A stretch of 7,575 nucleotides of DNA from Candidatus Poseidoniaceae archaeon (GCA_022424925.1 JAKMGM010000023.1:1-7575); one strand, 5' to 3'; shown: positions 1 to 6,682, numbered from the stretch's first letter. Made by a program: numbers and translations. The notes: a model not told the origin generated them from the sequence alone.

Positions 1-2520
1 CTGATTTTTTCGGTTGAGGGCCACGACTGCCAAAACAAGAACCGAAAGAGAAAGCACAGAGCTTGGCCAGGGTAACAGGCCCTTCTCCTCCTCGGGAAGC
101 GAAGAAGTTGCAGGGCAATCTTCTGTACACGGCAATTCTTCCAGTGAACCGTTGGAGCCTGCACTGGTTTCGTTACTCACAGAATCGCCCGTGTCAGTAG
201 TTGAATTGGTTGCGTTTGATGTATTACCACCGCTGGTTGAGTTGTTGGACGTTGTCGAGGAGTTGTTCGTGTCTGACTGATTCTCGTTCTGCTCTGATTC
301 AATCTCACATCCATGCCTATCGACGGTGGCAGTTTCTAAACTCGTAGGACAATCATCTTCTAAATCGCTAACGCCATCGTCGTCGCCATCACGCTGACGC
401 GCAGCGCAGCCAGAAGCATCGACGGCCTCGTTCGAGCGTGTGAGTGGGCAGAGGTCATCTCCATCAAGAACGCCGTCCTTATCGCTGTCTGCATCAGAAA
501 GAATGCAACCATTCTCATCGACTGCCACGTTCGAAGACGTGCCTAGACAGGCGTCGTTAACATTGGCGACACCATCTACATCGCTGTCTGCACCTATACG
601 ATGTAGAACCCCTGGGAATGCGGTTGCAAAAATCTGTGCCCCTGTGTAATCGAAAACCGAAGTCGAGTACGATGAACCTCCTACGCACCGTTCAATAGTC
701 CTCCCGTCTGTGGAGTTTACCAGCGAACCACCACAGTCTGCGTGTAGCAATTGAGTTCCATCCGGTGAAACATCTAAAACGCGATGAACGCCAGTGAATG
801 TGGCTGAGATGGTCCAGTCTTCGACAGATATACGGTCAGTGACATACGTGGGGTCCCACCATTCGCCTTGTGAACTTGAGACCCACAAATCCGATCCGCT
901 GGGAGAAAAAGATACGTACGATTCAGCATCATAATCAGTCAATGTCGTTTCTTTCGTCCATGTTGCCGTAGACCAAACATGAACTTGACCTGAACCCCCT
1001 TGAACGCTCGTCGAACCTTCACCGATCGCAAGCAATCCATTGTCAGGGGAGAATTGTAGTGATTGCGGCCAGTCGACTCCCTCCAATGTTGCTACATTGA
1101 CCCAGTCAGAAGTCCGCCATACCTTGACTTCTGTTGAGCGCAAGTTGGCTGCTGCAAGATACTGACCGTCAGATGACACATCCAGTAAGTCGGGGGCGAG
1201 GTCCGTTGCGCCTGTGTCAAGAGTCGTCACCAGACCACCCGATGATGTTTCAAACACGTCAACAGAACCAAATTCGTCTAAGACATACAAATATTGCCCG
1301 TTAGGGCTGAAGTCCACGCTTCCAATTTCGCCATCGGCTTGAAGAGTACGCACAACCTCAAGACTCGCTGCATTTGAAAGAACAATCAGTCCAGACTCAT
1401 CAGCAGTAGCAACCAGTTCGCCATCAAAAGATGTGGCAATTGAACGAACAATGCTAGCATGCGGTTGCAATACCCCCAAGACTTCTGTGCTCGAGGTAGA
1501 AATTCGACGTAGCAAATCACCGCCATATTCCCCACCCACCAGTACTTCAGCCCCATCTGGACTCAAATGCAGCGACAAAATATTGTGCTCAGAACCATCG
1601 ATGATTCTGGTTGTCTCAGTCCATGATTCCGAGGTCCACAAACCGAGGTCGTATCCGTAAGCAAGCAAAAGACTGGAATCATCAGCAAAGGTAAGGTCAT
1701 GAATGGAGGAATACCTCACATCATCACTGGCTTCAAGGCTCCAATCAGCTGTATTCCAAATACGCAAATCACTGCTAAAATCTCCGCTCGCTGCATACGC
1801 TCCGTTTGGAGAGAAATCCAGTGCAGTCACTTGAGATGAATGTTGCTCAAGAAGATGGGTTTGGTTCCAATCAGCGATACGCCAAACCCCGATTGAACCG
1901 TTTGCATGCCCAACGAGCAGTTCGTCCCCGTTTGGAGAAAGCGATAGACTGTACGGTGAACCTCCGTTCATAGCCACCTCGTTGCTGACCTGCCACGTTG
2001 TGCTGTCAAACATCATGATTGATGGCGTACCTTGAGAACCCCGAGTTGTCATGATCAATGAGTTTGAATCGGGTGTAAAGACGACAGAACGACCGTCGAG
2101 CCCACCGCTTCGGTCTTCTCGTTGCCAATTCGTAGTATCCCATACCCATAAATTGCCTTTGTCCGATGTTGCAGCAAGCATTGTACTGTCGGGGGAGAAT
2201 TCAACATCCCAAATGTTCCAACAAACACCGCAGTCAAAAACCAAAACAACCTCTTCTGTTTCTCGATCCCAAACAAGTAATCGCTCATCTTCACTACCCG
2301 ATGCAAGCCACTTACCATCGGGTGAATACGATAATGAGACCACATCATTCATGTGGCCACTTGCCTCATCTTCAATTGCCCAAGACAACGGTGATGCAAC
2401 GGTACCAGTTTCATCTGAAGCCGACACGAGAAGCAGGGATGCAGATACAAAAAGCATCAAAGTTACAACAAAAAATGCTTTCGAACGGACGCCCAGAAAC
2501 AGAGGCGTTTTGCTTGACAT
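1..2520 (-). CDS. Secreted/surface WD40-like double beta-propeller protein with thrombospondin type 3 repeats and C-terminal membrane anchor (C-terminus cut by window edge)
   Basis: The frame is open from an ATG at 2520 to base 1, giving 840 codons with no stop, so only the extreme C-terminus is missing. Residues 1-35 form a signal peptide (basic start, then a hydrophobic run around FFVVTLMLFVSASLLLVSA). Residues 58-643 hold about 14 WD40-like units of 38-48 residues, each built around an F/LSPDG or FSPNG turn and usually ending in a VWD/IWN-type strand. Residues 645-740 hold three thrombospondin type 3-like acidic repeats (DSDVDGV, DSDKDGV, DGDDDGV, each followed by a Cys), a known calcium-binding motif. 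Residues 741-795 are Asn/Ser/Thr-rich with about ten N-x-S/T sequons. Residues 817-835 form a hydrophobic helix followed by NRKN, a typical C-terminal anchor. It is probably displayed outside the cell for binding or adhesion; the ligand is unknown and no enzyme motif is seen. No Shine-Dalgarno motif precedes the start. It is transcribed divergently from dut. Confidence 0.9.
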   Translation of the reverse strand, partial: MSSKTPLFLGVRSKAFFVVTLMLFVSASLLLVSASDETGTVASPLSWAIEDEASGHMNDVVSLSYSPDGKWLASGSEDERLLVWDRETEEVVLVFDCGVCWNIWDVEFSPDSTMLAATSDKGNLWVWDTTNWQREDRSGGLDGRSVVFTPDSNSLIMTTRGSQGTPSIMMFDSTTWQVSNEVAMNGGSPYSLSLSPNGDELLVGHANGSIGVWRIADWNQTHLLEQHSSQVTALDFSPNGAYAASGDFSSDLRIWNTADWSLEASDDVRYSSIHDLTFADDSSLLLAYGYDLGLWTSESWTETTRIIDGSEHNILSLHLSPDGAEVLVGGEYGGDLLRRISTSSTEVLGVLQPHASIVRSIATSFDGELVATADESGLIVLSNAASLEVVRTLQADGEIGSVDFSPNGQYLYVLDEFGSVDVFETSSGGLVTTLDTGATDLAPDLLDVSSDGQYLAAANLRSTEVKVWRTSDWVNVATLEGVDWPQSLQFSPDNGLLAIGEGSTSVQGGSGQVHVWSTATWTKETTLTDYDAESYVSFSPSGSDLWVSSSQGEWWDPTYVTDRISVEDWTISATFTGVHRVLDVSPDGTQLLHADCGGSLVNSTDGRTIERCVGGSSYSTSVFDYTGAQIFATAFPGVLHRIGADSDVDGVANVNDACLGTSSNVAVDENGCILSDADSDKDGVLDGDDLCPLTRSNEAVDASGCAARQRDGDDDGVSDLEDDCPTSLETATVDRHGCEIESEQNENQSDTNNSSTTSNNSTSGGNTSNATNSTTDTGDSVSNETSAGSNGSLEELPCTEDCPATSSLPEEEKGLLPWPSSVLSLSVLVLAVVALNRKNQ

Positions 2521-2724
2521 GACCGAGAGAGGAACAGCGTGCATAAGTGGAACATTGGAAGGGGATGTTTGTATGTTGCGCTCTACTGGTCTAGGCGTGA
2601 GAATGCACACGACAGTTCAGCATGCTCTAGCCAAAGCATCTCCAGTCACATTGATGAATCTCCGAATCCGATATTTGGGTTGTCGACAACAATTCTCAAG
2701 AACCCTCGTTCCACGCTTACCCTC
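2521..2724. promoter_or_regulatory. Divergent intergenic region between the propeller gene and dut
   Basis: About 200 bases separate two divergent starts, so promoters for both genes should lie here. On the minus side a weak AT-rich element (CTTATGC on the minus strand, 2541-2547) sits about 25 bases before the ATG at 2520, fitting a leaderless transcript. On the plus side GATATTT (2670-2676) is a candidate TATA element for dut. A plus-strand frame is open through this region and could extend dut upstream to 2539, but the extra residues do not look like dUTPase. Element assignments are inference. Confidence 0.4.
2679..2690. promoter_or_regulatory. Perfect 12-base palindrome upstream of dut, possible operator
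   Basis: GTTGTCGACAAC reads identically on both strands. It begins three bases after the candidate TATA element at 2670-2676 and ends 34 bases before the dut start. A dyad between TATA element and start codon is where an archaeal repressor dimer could block transcription. The symmetry is seen directly; the role is inferred, and a palindrome of this length can arise by chance. Confidence 0.3.
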
Positions 2725-3177
2725 ATGGAGCGAGTCCAACTTACAGTACAGTTTGCACGAATCGAAGAACAGGCACGTCTTCCAACACAAGGCTCACCAC
2801 AAGCAGCCGGATGGGATTTGTACGCCCTTGAAGAGACACATGTTACACGCGGGGTCAGTTCAATGATTCGAACCGGATTGGCAGTTGCTATACCTGAAGG
2901 TTGGGAAGGGCAAATTCGTTGCCGTTCATCGCTCGGCAAAAAGGGCATGATTATGCCCAACGGCATAGGGACAATCGACGCTGACTACCGAGGGGAATTG
3001 ATGGTACTCGCAACTTGGATCGGAGAGGGCGATGACTTTGTGGTGAAAAAAGGAGAACGGGTCGCCCAACTGCTCTTTGCACCTGTACCGAAAGTAACCA
3101 TCCAAGAGACAAGCATAGCGGCGCTGGGAGAAACAAAGCGCGGCTCAGGTGGATTCGGGTCTACCGGTAAGTTTTGA
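2725..3177 (+). CDS. dut: dUTP diphosphatase (trimeric dUTPase)
   Basis: It hydrolyses dUTP to dUMP and pyrophosphate, keeping uracil out of DNA and supplying dUMP for thymidylate synthesis. The 150-residue length is normal for the homotrimeric family. All five family motifs are visible: motif 1 AGWDLYA (28-34, with Trp where Tyr is common), motif 2 RSSLGKKG (67-74), motif 3 GTIDADYRG (82-90, with the catalytic Asp expected at D85), motif 4 GERVAQLLF (110-118), and the Gly-rich C-terminal motif 5 RGSGGFGSTG (139-148), which closes over the nucleotide. The pattern is dUTPase rather than dCTP deaminase. The ATG at 2725 is chosen because the protein then begins about 25 residues before motif 1, as expected; the frame stays open upstream to an ATG at 2539, but that extension is unlike the family. 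lipB starts 40 bases downstream on the same strand, so the two may be co-transcribed. Confidence 0.95.
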   Translation: MERVQLTVQFARIEEQARLPTQGSPQAAGWDLYALEETHVTRGVSSMIRTGLAVAIPEGWEGQIRCRSSLGKKGMIMPNGIGTIDADYRGELMVLATWIGEGDDFVVKKGERVAQLLFAPVPKVTIQETSIAALGETKRGSGGFGSTGKF

Positions 3178-3208
3178 CAAGGCATGAATTGATGCAACAG
3201 TTCGGTGT

Positions 3209-3212
3209 GGAG
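3209..3212 (+). promoter_or_regulatory. Shine-Dalgarno-like GGAG before lipB
   Basis: GGAG lies five bases before the ATG at 3218. It supports that start and fits translation of lipB from a longer, possibly dut-lipB, message. Confidence 0.45.
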
Positions 3213-3217
3213 CAGCC

Positions 3218-3859
3218 ATGAGCGGAGAGCGATACGTCGATGTCCGCGACGAGGGGTGCATCCCGTACGCTTCATCACTTGAAATGATGAAAGATTTGCA
3301 AAAACAACGTATCAATGACGAAATTATCGACACTTTACTCATCATGGAACACCCGGAAATTGTCACGATAGGGCCTCGTGCGCGCCACGATGGCATCGTT
3401 GTTCCTGCAGGATATGCGTCCCATCCAGTTGACAGAGGCGGTGGACTGACATGGCACGGCGAAGGACAAATTGTTGCGTATCCAATCTTTAAGTGGGACC
3501 TCGAAGGTGAAGTTTCCGTTGCAGCCATCATTGCATTATTGGAACAATGGATATTGAATGCACTTGAGCGATGTGGTATTGAGGGACATCGCGACCCCAG
3601 AATGCAAGGTATTTGGGTCAATGAAAAGAAAATCTCAAGTATTGGCCTCTCATTCCTGCGATGGACTTCTCGCCACGGCTTTACCATCAATTACGACACG
3701 CCCGAAGGGCGAGTAGAAATGCTTGCTGGGTGTGGTCTGGATACGAACACGACGACATCATTAGCACGTGAAGGCTATCAAACAACGAGAGATGAACTTC
3801 TCGATGCGCTCTATGCGACAATGAAGGATTCACTGAACAGAAGTGCAGTAGCACAGTAA
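3218..3859 (+). CDS. lipB: Octanoyltransferase (lipoate biosynthesis)
   Basis: LipB moves an octanoyl group from acyl carrier protein to the lysine of lipoyl domains (2-oxoacid dehydrogenase E2 subunits, glycine cleavage H protein); LipA then inserts sulfur. The 213-residue protein has the family order: LLIMEHPEIVTIGPRA (40-55, compare LLLxEHPPVxTxGRxA), the RGGGLTWHGEGQIVAYPI block (73-90), GIWVNEKKISSIG (131-143) with the conserved acyl-transfer lysine expected at K138, RHGFTINYD (152-160), and the catalytic cysteine expected at C172 in LAGCGL. The usual context of that cysteine is xPCG; here the proline is replaced by glycine, a mild departure that keeps the Cys-Lys pair. It has a GGAG motif five bases upstream, follows dut by 40 bases, and is separated by 80 bases from ubiX. 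LplA-type ligases share the fold, but the RGGxxTxHGxGQ block and the late Cys identify LipB. Confidence 0.95.
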   Translation: MSGERYVDVRDEGCIPYASSLEMMKDLQKQRINDEIIDTLLIMEHPEIVTIGPRARHDGIVVPAGYASHPVDRGGGLTWHGEGQIVAYPIFKWDLEGEVSVAAIIALLEQWILNALERCGIEGHRDPRMQGIWVNEKKISSIGLSFLRWTSRHGFTINYDTPEGRVEMLAGCGLDTNTTTSLAREGYQTTRDELLDALYATMKDSLNRSAVAQ

Positions 3860-3874
3860 TTCGTTCTATAGCCC

Positions 3875-3896
3875 GTTTCTGGAAGAAACACATTTT
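3875..3896 (+). terminator. Weak hairpin plus T-run after lipB, possible terminator
   Basis: GTTTCT (3875-3880) and AGAAAC (3884-3889) can form a six-base-pair stem with a three-base loop, followed by TTTT at 3893-3896. It lies 15 bases after the lipB stop and just before the putative ubiX promoter, a sensible place to end a dut-lipB transcript. The stem is short and AT-rich, so confidence is low. Confidence 0.25.
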
Positions 3897-3909
3897 GTCC
3901 AAAACAAGT

Positions 3910-3919
3910 GCATAAAAGG
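3910..3919 (+). promoter_or_regulatory. TATA-like element for ubiX, spaced for a leaderless transcript
   Basis: GCATAAAAGG is centred about 25 bases before the ubiX ATG at 3940. Archaeal transcription usually starts about 25 bases after the TATA centre, so the message would begin at or next to the start codon. No Shine-Dalgarno motif precedes that ATG, which agrees. Assignment is by position and base composition only. Confidence 0.4.
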
Positions 3920-3939
3920 CAGAACCTTGACATCTGCAC

Positions 3940-4512
3940 ATGGGCGAGGTTGTCGTAGGCATATCTGGAGCATCCGGTGCGATATACGGAAAACGCTTGG
4001 TTGAAGTCCTCTCAGCCAAGGACATACCCGTACGTTTGGTTGTAACCAACGCTGGAGAAATTACCCTCAAACACGAGTGCAACACCACAAAAGAAGCTTT
4101 GGCAGAAGCAACTGGTGCATTGCTTGAAAACGATAAGAACATCGGTGCCAAATCCGCCTCCGGCTCTGCGAACATCGATGCAGTTGTCCTCTGCCCGTGT
4201 TCTGGAACCACACTCGGCAAACTCGGCGCCGGTATCGGTGACAACCTCATCACACGCTCAGCAATTGTTGCTCTCAAGGAACGAAGGAAACTCGTCATCG
4301 TACCTCGTGAGGCGCCGTATGCTACGGTTCACCTTGAGAACATGCACAAGTTGTCTCAGTGGGGTGCCATCGTCATACCAGCATCACCTGGATTCTACAA
4401 TCACCCAAGGACTATCGATGACATGGTTGATTTCGTAGTGGCTCGAATACTCGACCACATCGGCGTTGAACATACGCTCGGAACCCGTTGGACAGGCGAT
4501 GAAATCGACTGA
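3940..4512 (+). CDS. ubiX: Flavin prenyltransferase
   Basis: UbiX joins a dimethylallyl group to FMN to make prenylated FMN, the cofactor of UbiD-type reversible decarboxylases. The 190-residue length is typical. Visible motifs are GISGASGAIYGKRL (7-20, FMN phosphate loop), KSASGS (71-76), LCPCSGTTLGKL (84-95), GDNLITR (100-106), LKERRKLVIVPREAP (112-126), HLENM (131-135) and PASPGFYNHP (147-156). Relative to Pseudomonas UbiX (from memory), the prenyl-phosphate and active-site residues appear at a constant offset: K113, R123, E124, Y153, R169 and W184, so the enzyme should be active. PAD1-like decarboxylase is an older name for the same family. The ATG at 3940 places the flavin loop seven residues in, as usual. 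No ubiD is present in the window, so the client decarboxylase must be elsewhere. The peptidase gene follows after about 45 bases. Confidence 0.96.
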   Translation: MGEVVVGISGASGAIYGKRLVEVLSAKDIPVRLVVTNAGEITLKHECNTTKEALAEATGALLENDKNIGAKSASGSANIDAVVLCPCSGTTLGKLGAGIGDNLITRSAIVALKERRKLVIVPREAPYATVHLENMHKLSQWGAIVIPASPGFYNHPRTIDDMVDFVVARILDHIGVEHTLGTRWTGDEID

Positions 4513-4557
4513 ACGGCCGACCACGGCATTCTTGAACCATCACTGGCTGTGCGTAGC

Positions 4558-6348
4558 ATGGACGAGACGCAACTGTCCCAGTACTCTGTGGCAGAACTCA
4601 AAGAAATGCTGCGTAACAAAGGCTTGCCAGTGAGTGGCAAAAAAGCAGAACTGGTGACGCGACTGCACAACGCCTCGGCACCTGAAGTCGATGCCTTGCT
4701 GGAGAACGAAACTGGAAAAGAGCATTCGTTGAGTCTTGAAGGTGACGATACCCAAGCAGCAGGGCTTCTAACATTCAAAGAAAGGATGGGTACAACTGTG
4801 TATGGCCCACTGAACCTCGGTGCTGTAATCGCAATCGGAATGGCCATCATCATGGTCACCGCAACGATTCTGGTCTTCAAGCCAACATGGCTTGGTTTTG
4901 AGCGACAGTACGACTACGAGTTGATTGATTTCGACCAAGACCAAACTCGCAACTTTGCTCAAGACCTTGTCAACCTCGGCCACCCTGACTGGGAAGGACG
5001 GATGAGCGGAACCGTTGAAGAGACCAACACGTCACAATACATGCTCGATAAATTCCAGGCGATGGGGTACACGCCCGAAAACAACGAGTTTCAAGTCCCA
5101 ATGCATCACGTGAACTCAGAGCCGAGTTTCAGACTGTGTGTTCGCGGGGCGATATCACTTGCCTGTGAAGGGCTTTTAATTGCTGCTGGGTCACAGATTA
5201 CCTCATTTCAACATCGCTCTGACTATGTGATTCAGGGATTTTCGGGCCAATCTGAATACATGTTTAATGAAGAGATTTCCGTTACCGATTTGGGCAACGG
5301 CACGGATGAAGCCTTGTGGCAAACTGCTACAGGAACCATCGGATATGTGCGCGGCGACAGTTCCAAAGTAGGCAATACAGAATTGTTCAGCAATGCAGCC
5401 ATCAATGACCTTGCAGGTCTCATCAGTGTGAACAAGAACTACAACTGTGGTAAAATTGAGGGCAATGACTGCGTACCGATTTTCAAAGGCACCAACTACG
5501 ATGCACTGGTCGAAGCAAACGGTGGAAGTCTTCCATCAGATATTCCGTTTATTTCAATGTCCAAAGATGCAGGTGATATTTTTGAAACAATGGTGATTAA
5601 TGCCAGCGAACCTGCATCAATTGAACTCATTATTGACGTCACCAACGACCAAGAACGAACCATCTATGTTCCGTGTGGCAGTATCCAAGGGCGCACTTCG
5701 GAAGTGGTGATTGCTGGTGGACACCACGATACGGTCTACCATGCTCAAGGTGCTGTGGATGATTCCTCTGGAAGTGCGAGTATTCTCGAGATGGCACGTC
5801 AGATTGCAGAAGTGATCAACGAAACAGGAACTCCAGAGCGCACGATTCGATTCTGCACATGGGGTGGTGAAGAAGAAGGCCTTTGGGGGAGCAGAGCCTA
5901 TGTCGAGCAGATGCAATCAAGTTTGCGCGATAATTTGAGACTGTACATTAACCTCGACATGAACCATGTTGATGCTGATTTTGCAAATCGCGGCAATTCG
6001 CTAACGCTGTTCACCAACAACAAAGAGGACTACGGCCACATCGTACGTATTACCGACCTCTACAAGCAAGAACGAAGTGAGATTGCGGATAAATACGATA
6101 TCCAATTCAGTCTCCTCGATGGTGCACAAGGCGACGCTGACCAGATGCCTTGCAACTCAGACCACTGTCCGTTTGTCTATGAATTGGGCGGCAAGAACGG
6201 ACGAGCCGTCGTATGTTACGGTAGCGGCAGTTGGGAATACCATACGTACCTCGACACCATGGACCGGTTCAATGAAGAATCGCTGGCTATTTCGACAACC
6301 GTGTATGGAACATACATGCGTTTGCTTGCTTACGACCTCGATGCTTGA
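4558..6348 (+). CDS. Membrane-anchored M28-family zinc metallopeptidase with N-terminal SAP domain and PA-like insert
   Basis: This is a 596-residue protein counted from the ATG at 4558; an in-frame GTG at 4549 would add three residues, and neither has a clear Shine-Dalgarno motif. Residues 6-38 match a SAP domain (YSVAELKEMLRNKGLPVSG, then KKAELVTRL), a helix-turn-helix that usually binds nucleic acid. Residues 85-107 form one transmembrane helix. The rest should be outside: a stalk, a protease-associated-like region (about 187-342, with GTIGYVRGD and DIPFISMS), then an M28 aminopeptidase/carboxypeptidase-type catalytic domain. Zinc ligands and catalytic residues are all present: H389 and D391 in GGHHDT, D401 in AVDDSSG, E438 (base) and E439 in GEEEGLWGS, D467 in NLDM, H536 in CNSDHCPF. 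Paired cysteines (C194/C203, C297/C305, C532/C537) suggest disulfides and an exported domain. A likely role is trimming peptides at the cell surface to feed uptake. The exact substrate is not predictable. Confidence 0.93.
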   Translation: MDETQLSQYSVAELKEMLRNKGLPVSGKKAELVTRLHNASAPEVDALLENETGKEHSLSLEGDDTQAAGLLTFKERMGTTVYGPLNLGAVIAIGMAIIMVTATILVFKPTWLGFERQYDYELIDFDQDQTRNFAQDLVNLGHPDWEGRMSGTVEETNTSQYMLDKFQAMGYTPENNEFQVPMHHVNSEPSFRLCVRGAISLACEGLLIAAGSQITSFQHRSDYVIQGFSGQSEYMFNEEISVTDLGNGTDEALWQTATGTIGYVRGDSSKVGNTELFSNAAINDLAGLISVNKNYNCGKIEGNDCVPIFKGTNYDALVEANGGSLPSDIPFISMSKDAGDIFETMVINASEPASIELIIDVTNDQERTIYVPCGSIQGRTSEVVIAGGHHDTVYHAQGAVDDSSGSASILEMARQIAEVINETGTPERTIRFCTWGGEEEGLWGSRAYVEQMQSSLRDNLRLYINLDMNHVDADFANRGNSLTLFTNNKEDYGHIVRITDLYKQERSEIADKYDIQFSLLDGAQGDADQMPCNSDHCPFVYELGGKNGRAVVCYGSGSWEYHTYLDTMDRFNEESLAISTTVYGTYMRLLAYDLDA

Positions 6349-6373
6349 CAGTAGACTTTCAATAACTGAAGCC

Positions 6374-6378
6374 GGTGG
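6374..6378 (+). promoter_or_regulatory. Shine-Dalgarno-like GGTGG before the parvulin gene
   Basis: GGTGG lies eight bases before the ATG at 6387, and the same motif precedes folB. It favours the ATG over the in-frame GTG at 6375, which overlaps the motif itself. Confidence 0.35.
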
Positions 6379-6386
6379 CTCAACAC

Positions 6387-6674
6387 ATGGTAGCACCGAG
6401 CGCATGGGCATCACATATTTTGGTACCATCAAAATCTGAGGCTGTTCAGATTAAAGCGAAAGTGAACAAATTGAAAGATTTTCAAAAACTTGCGCGCAAG
6501 AAAAGTACATGCCCTTCAAGCCAAAAAGGAGGAGACCTCGGATGGTTTCGAAAAGGACAAATGGTTCGAGAGTTCGAAGAAGTCGTTTGGACAATTCCCG
6601 TAGCGAATGTTTCAGAACCTGTGAAGACACAATTTGGATACCACCTCATTTGGGTCCATGAACGAGATGAATAG
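6387..6674 (+). CDS. Single-domain parvulin-type peptidyl-prolyl cis-trans isomerase
   Basis: This is a 95-residue stand-alone rotamase that speeds cis-trans isomerisation of peptide bonds before proline, aiding protein folding. It covers one complete parvulin domain: WASHILV (7-13), a KDFQKLARKKSTCPS helix and loop (30-44), GGDLGWFRKGQMVREFEE (48-65), VSEPVKTQFGYHLI (75-88). Active-site residues in the family are visible: H10, C42 (the position of Pin1 Cys113), M59, F63, F83 and H86. There is no WW domain, signal peptide or membrane segment, so it is cytoplasmic, like the small archaeal parvulins. The ATG at 6387 is preferred because of the GGTGG motif upstream; a GTG at 6375 in the same frame would add four residues. 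It begins 38 bases after the peptidase stop and ends eight bases before folB, so it is probably co-transcribed with both. Confidence 0.92.
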   Translation: MVAPSAWASHILVPSKSEAVQIKAKVNKLKDFQKLARKKSTCPSSQKGGDLGWFRKGQMVREFEEVVWTIPVANVSEPVKTQFGYHLIWVHERDE

Positions 6675-6678
6675 GTGG
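6673..6678 (+). promoter_or_regulatory. Shine-Dalgarno-like AGGTGG before folB, overlapping the parvulin stop codon
   Basis: AGGTGG ends four bases before the folB ATG at 6683, and its first two bases are the last two of the TAG that ends the parvulin gene. This supports the folB start and suggests translational coupling between the two genes. Confidence 0.5.
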
Positions 6679-6682
6679 TTCT

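Noticed and set aside
2055..2348. Apparent separate minus-strand reading frame suggesting a frameshift in the propeller gene
   Set aside because: Reading the minus strand from the ATG at 2520 gives one uninterrupted frame with WD40-like repeats throughout, so there is no frameshift and the other frame is a shadow.
2539..2724. N-terminal extension of dut by 62 residues
   Set aside because: The frame is open, but the added residues show no dUTPase similarity and occupy the divergent promoter region. The ATG at 2725 gives the normal family length.
2051..2866. Plus-strand open frame of 271 codons
   Set aside because: It lies mostly antisense to the propeller gene, crosses the intergenic region and enters dut out of frame. 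Its translation is Ser/Thr-rich with no family features, while the minus strand encodes clear WD40-like repeats.
3145..3690. Minus-strand open frame of 181 codons antisense to lipB
   Set aside because: It is fully explained as a shadow of lipB, whose motifs are intact, and its own translation has no recognisable features.
3843..3854. Small inverted repeat GTGC-AGTA-GCAC at the end of lipB
   Set aside because: It has only four base pairs, lies inside the coding sequence and lacks a T-run, so it is likely chance.
3687..4298. Minus-strand open frame of 203 codons antisense to the lipB end and ubiX
   Set aside because: It is antisense to two well-supported genes and has no coherent domain or start context.
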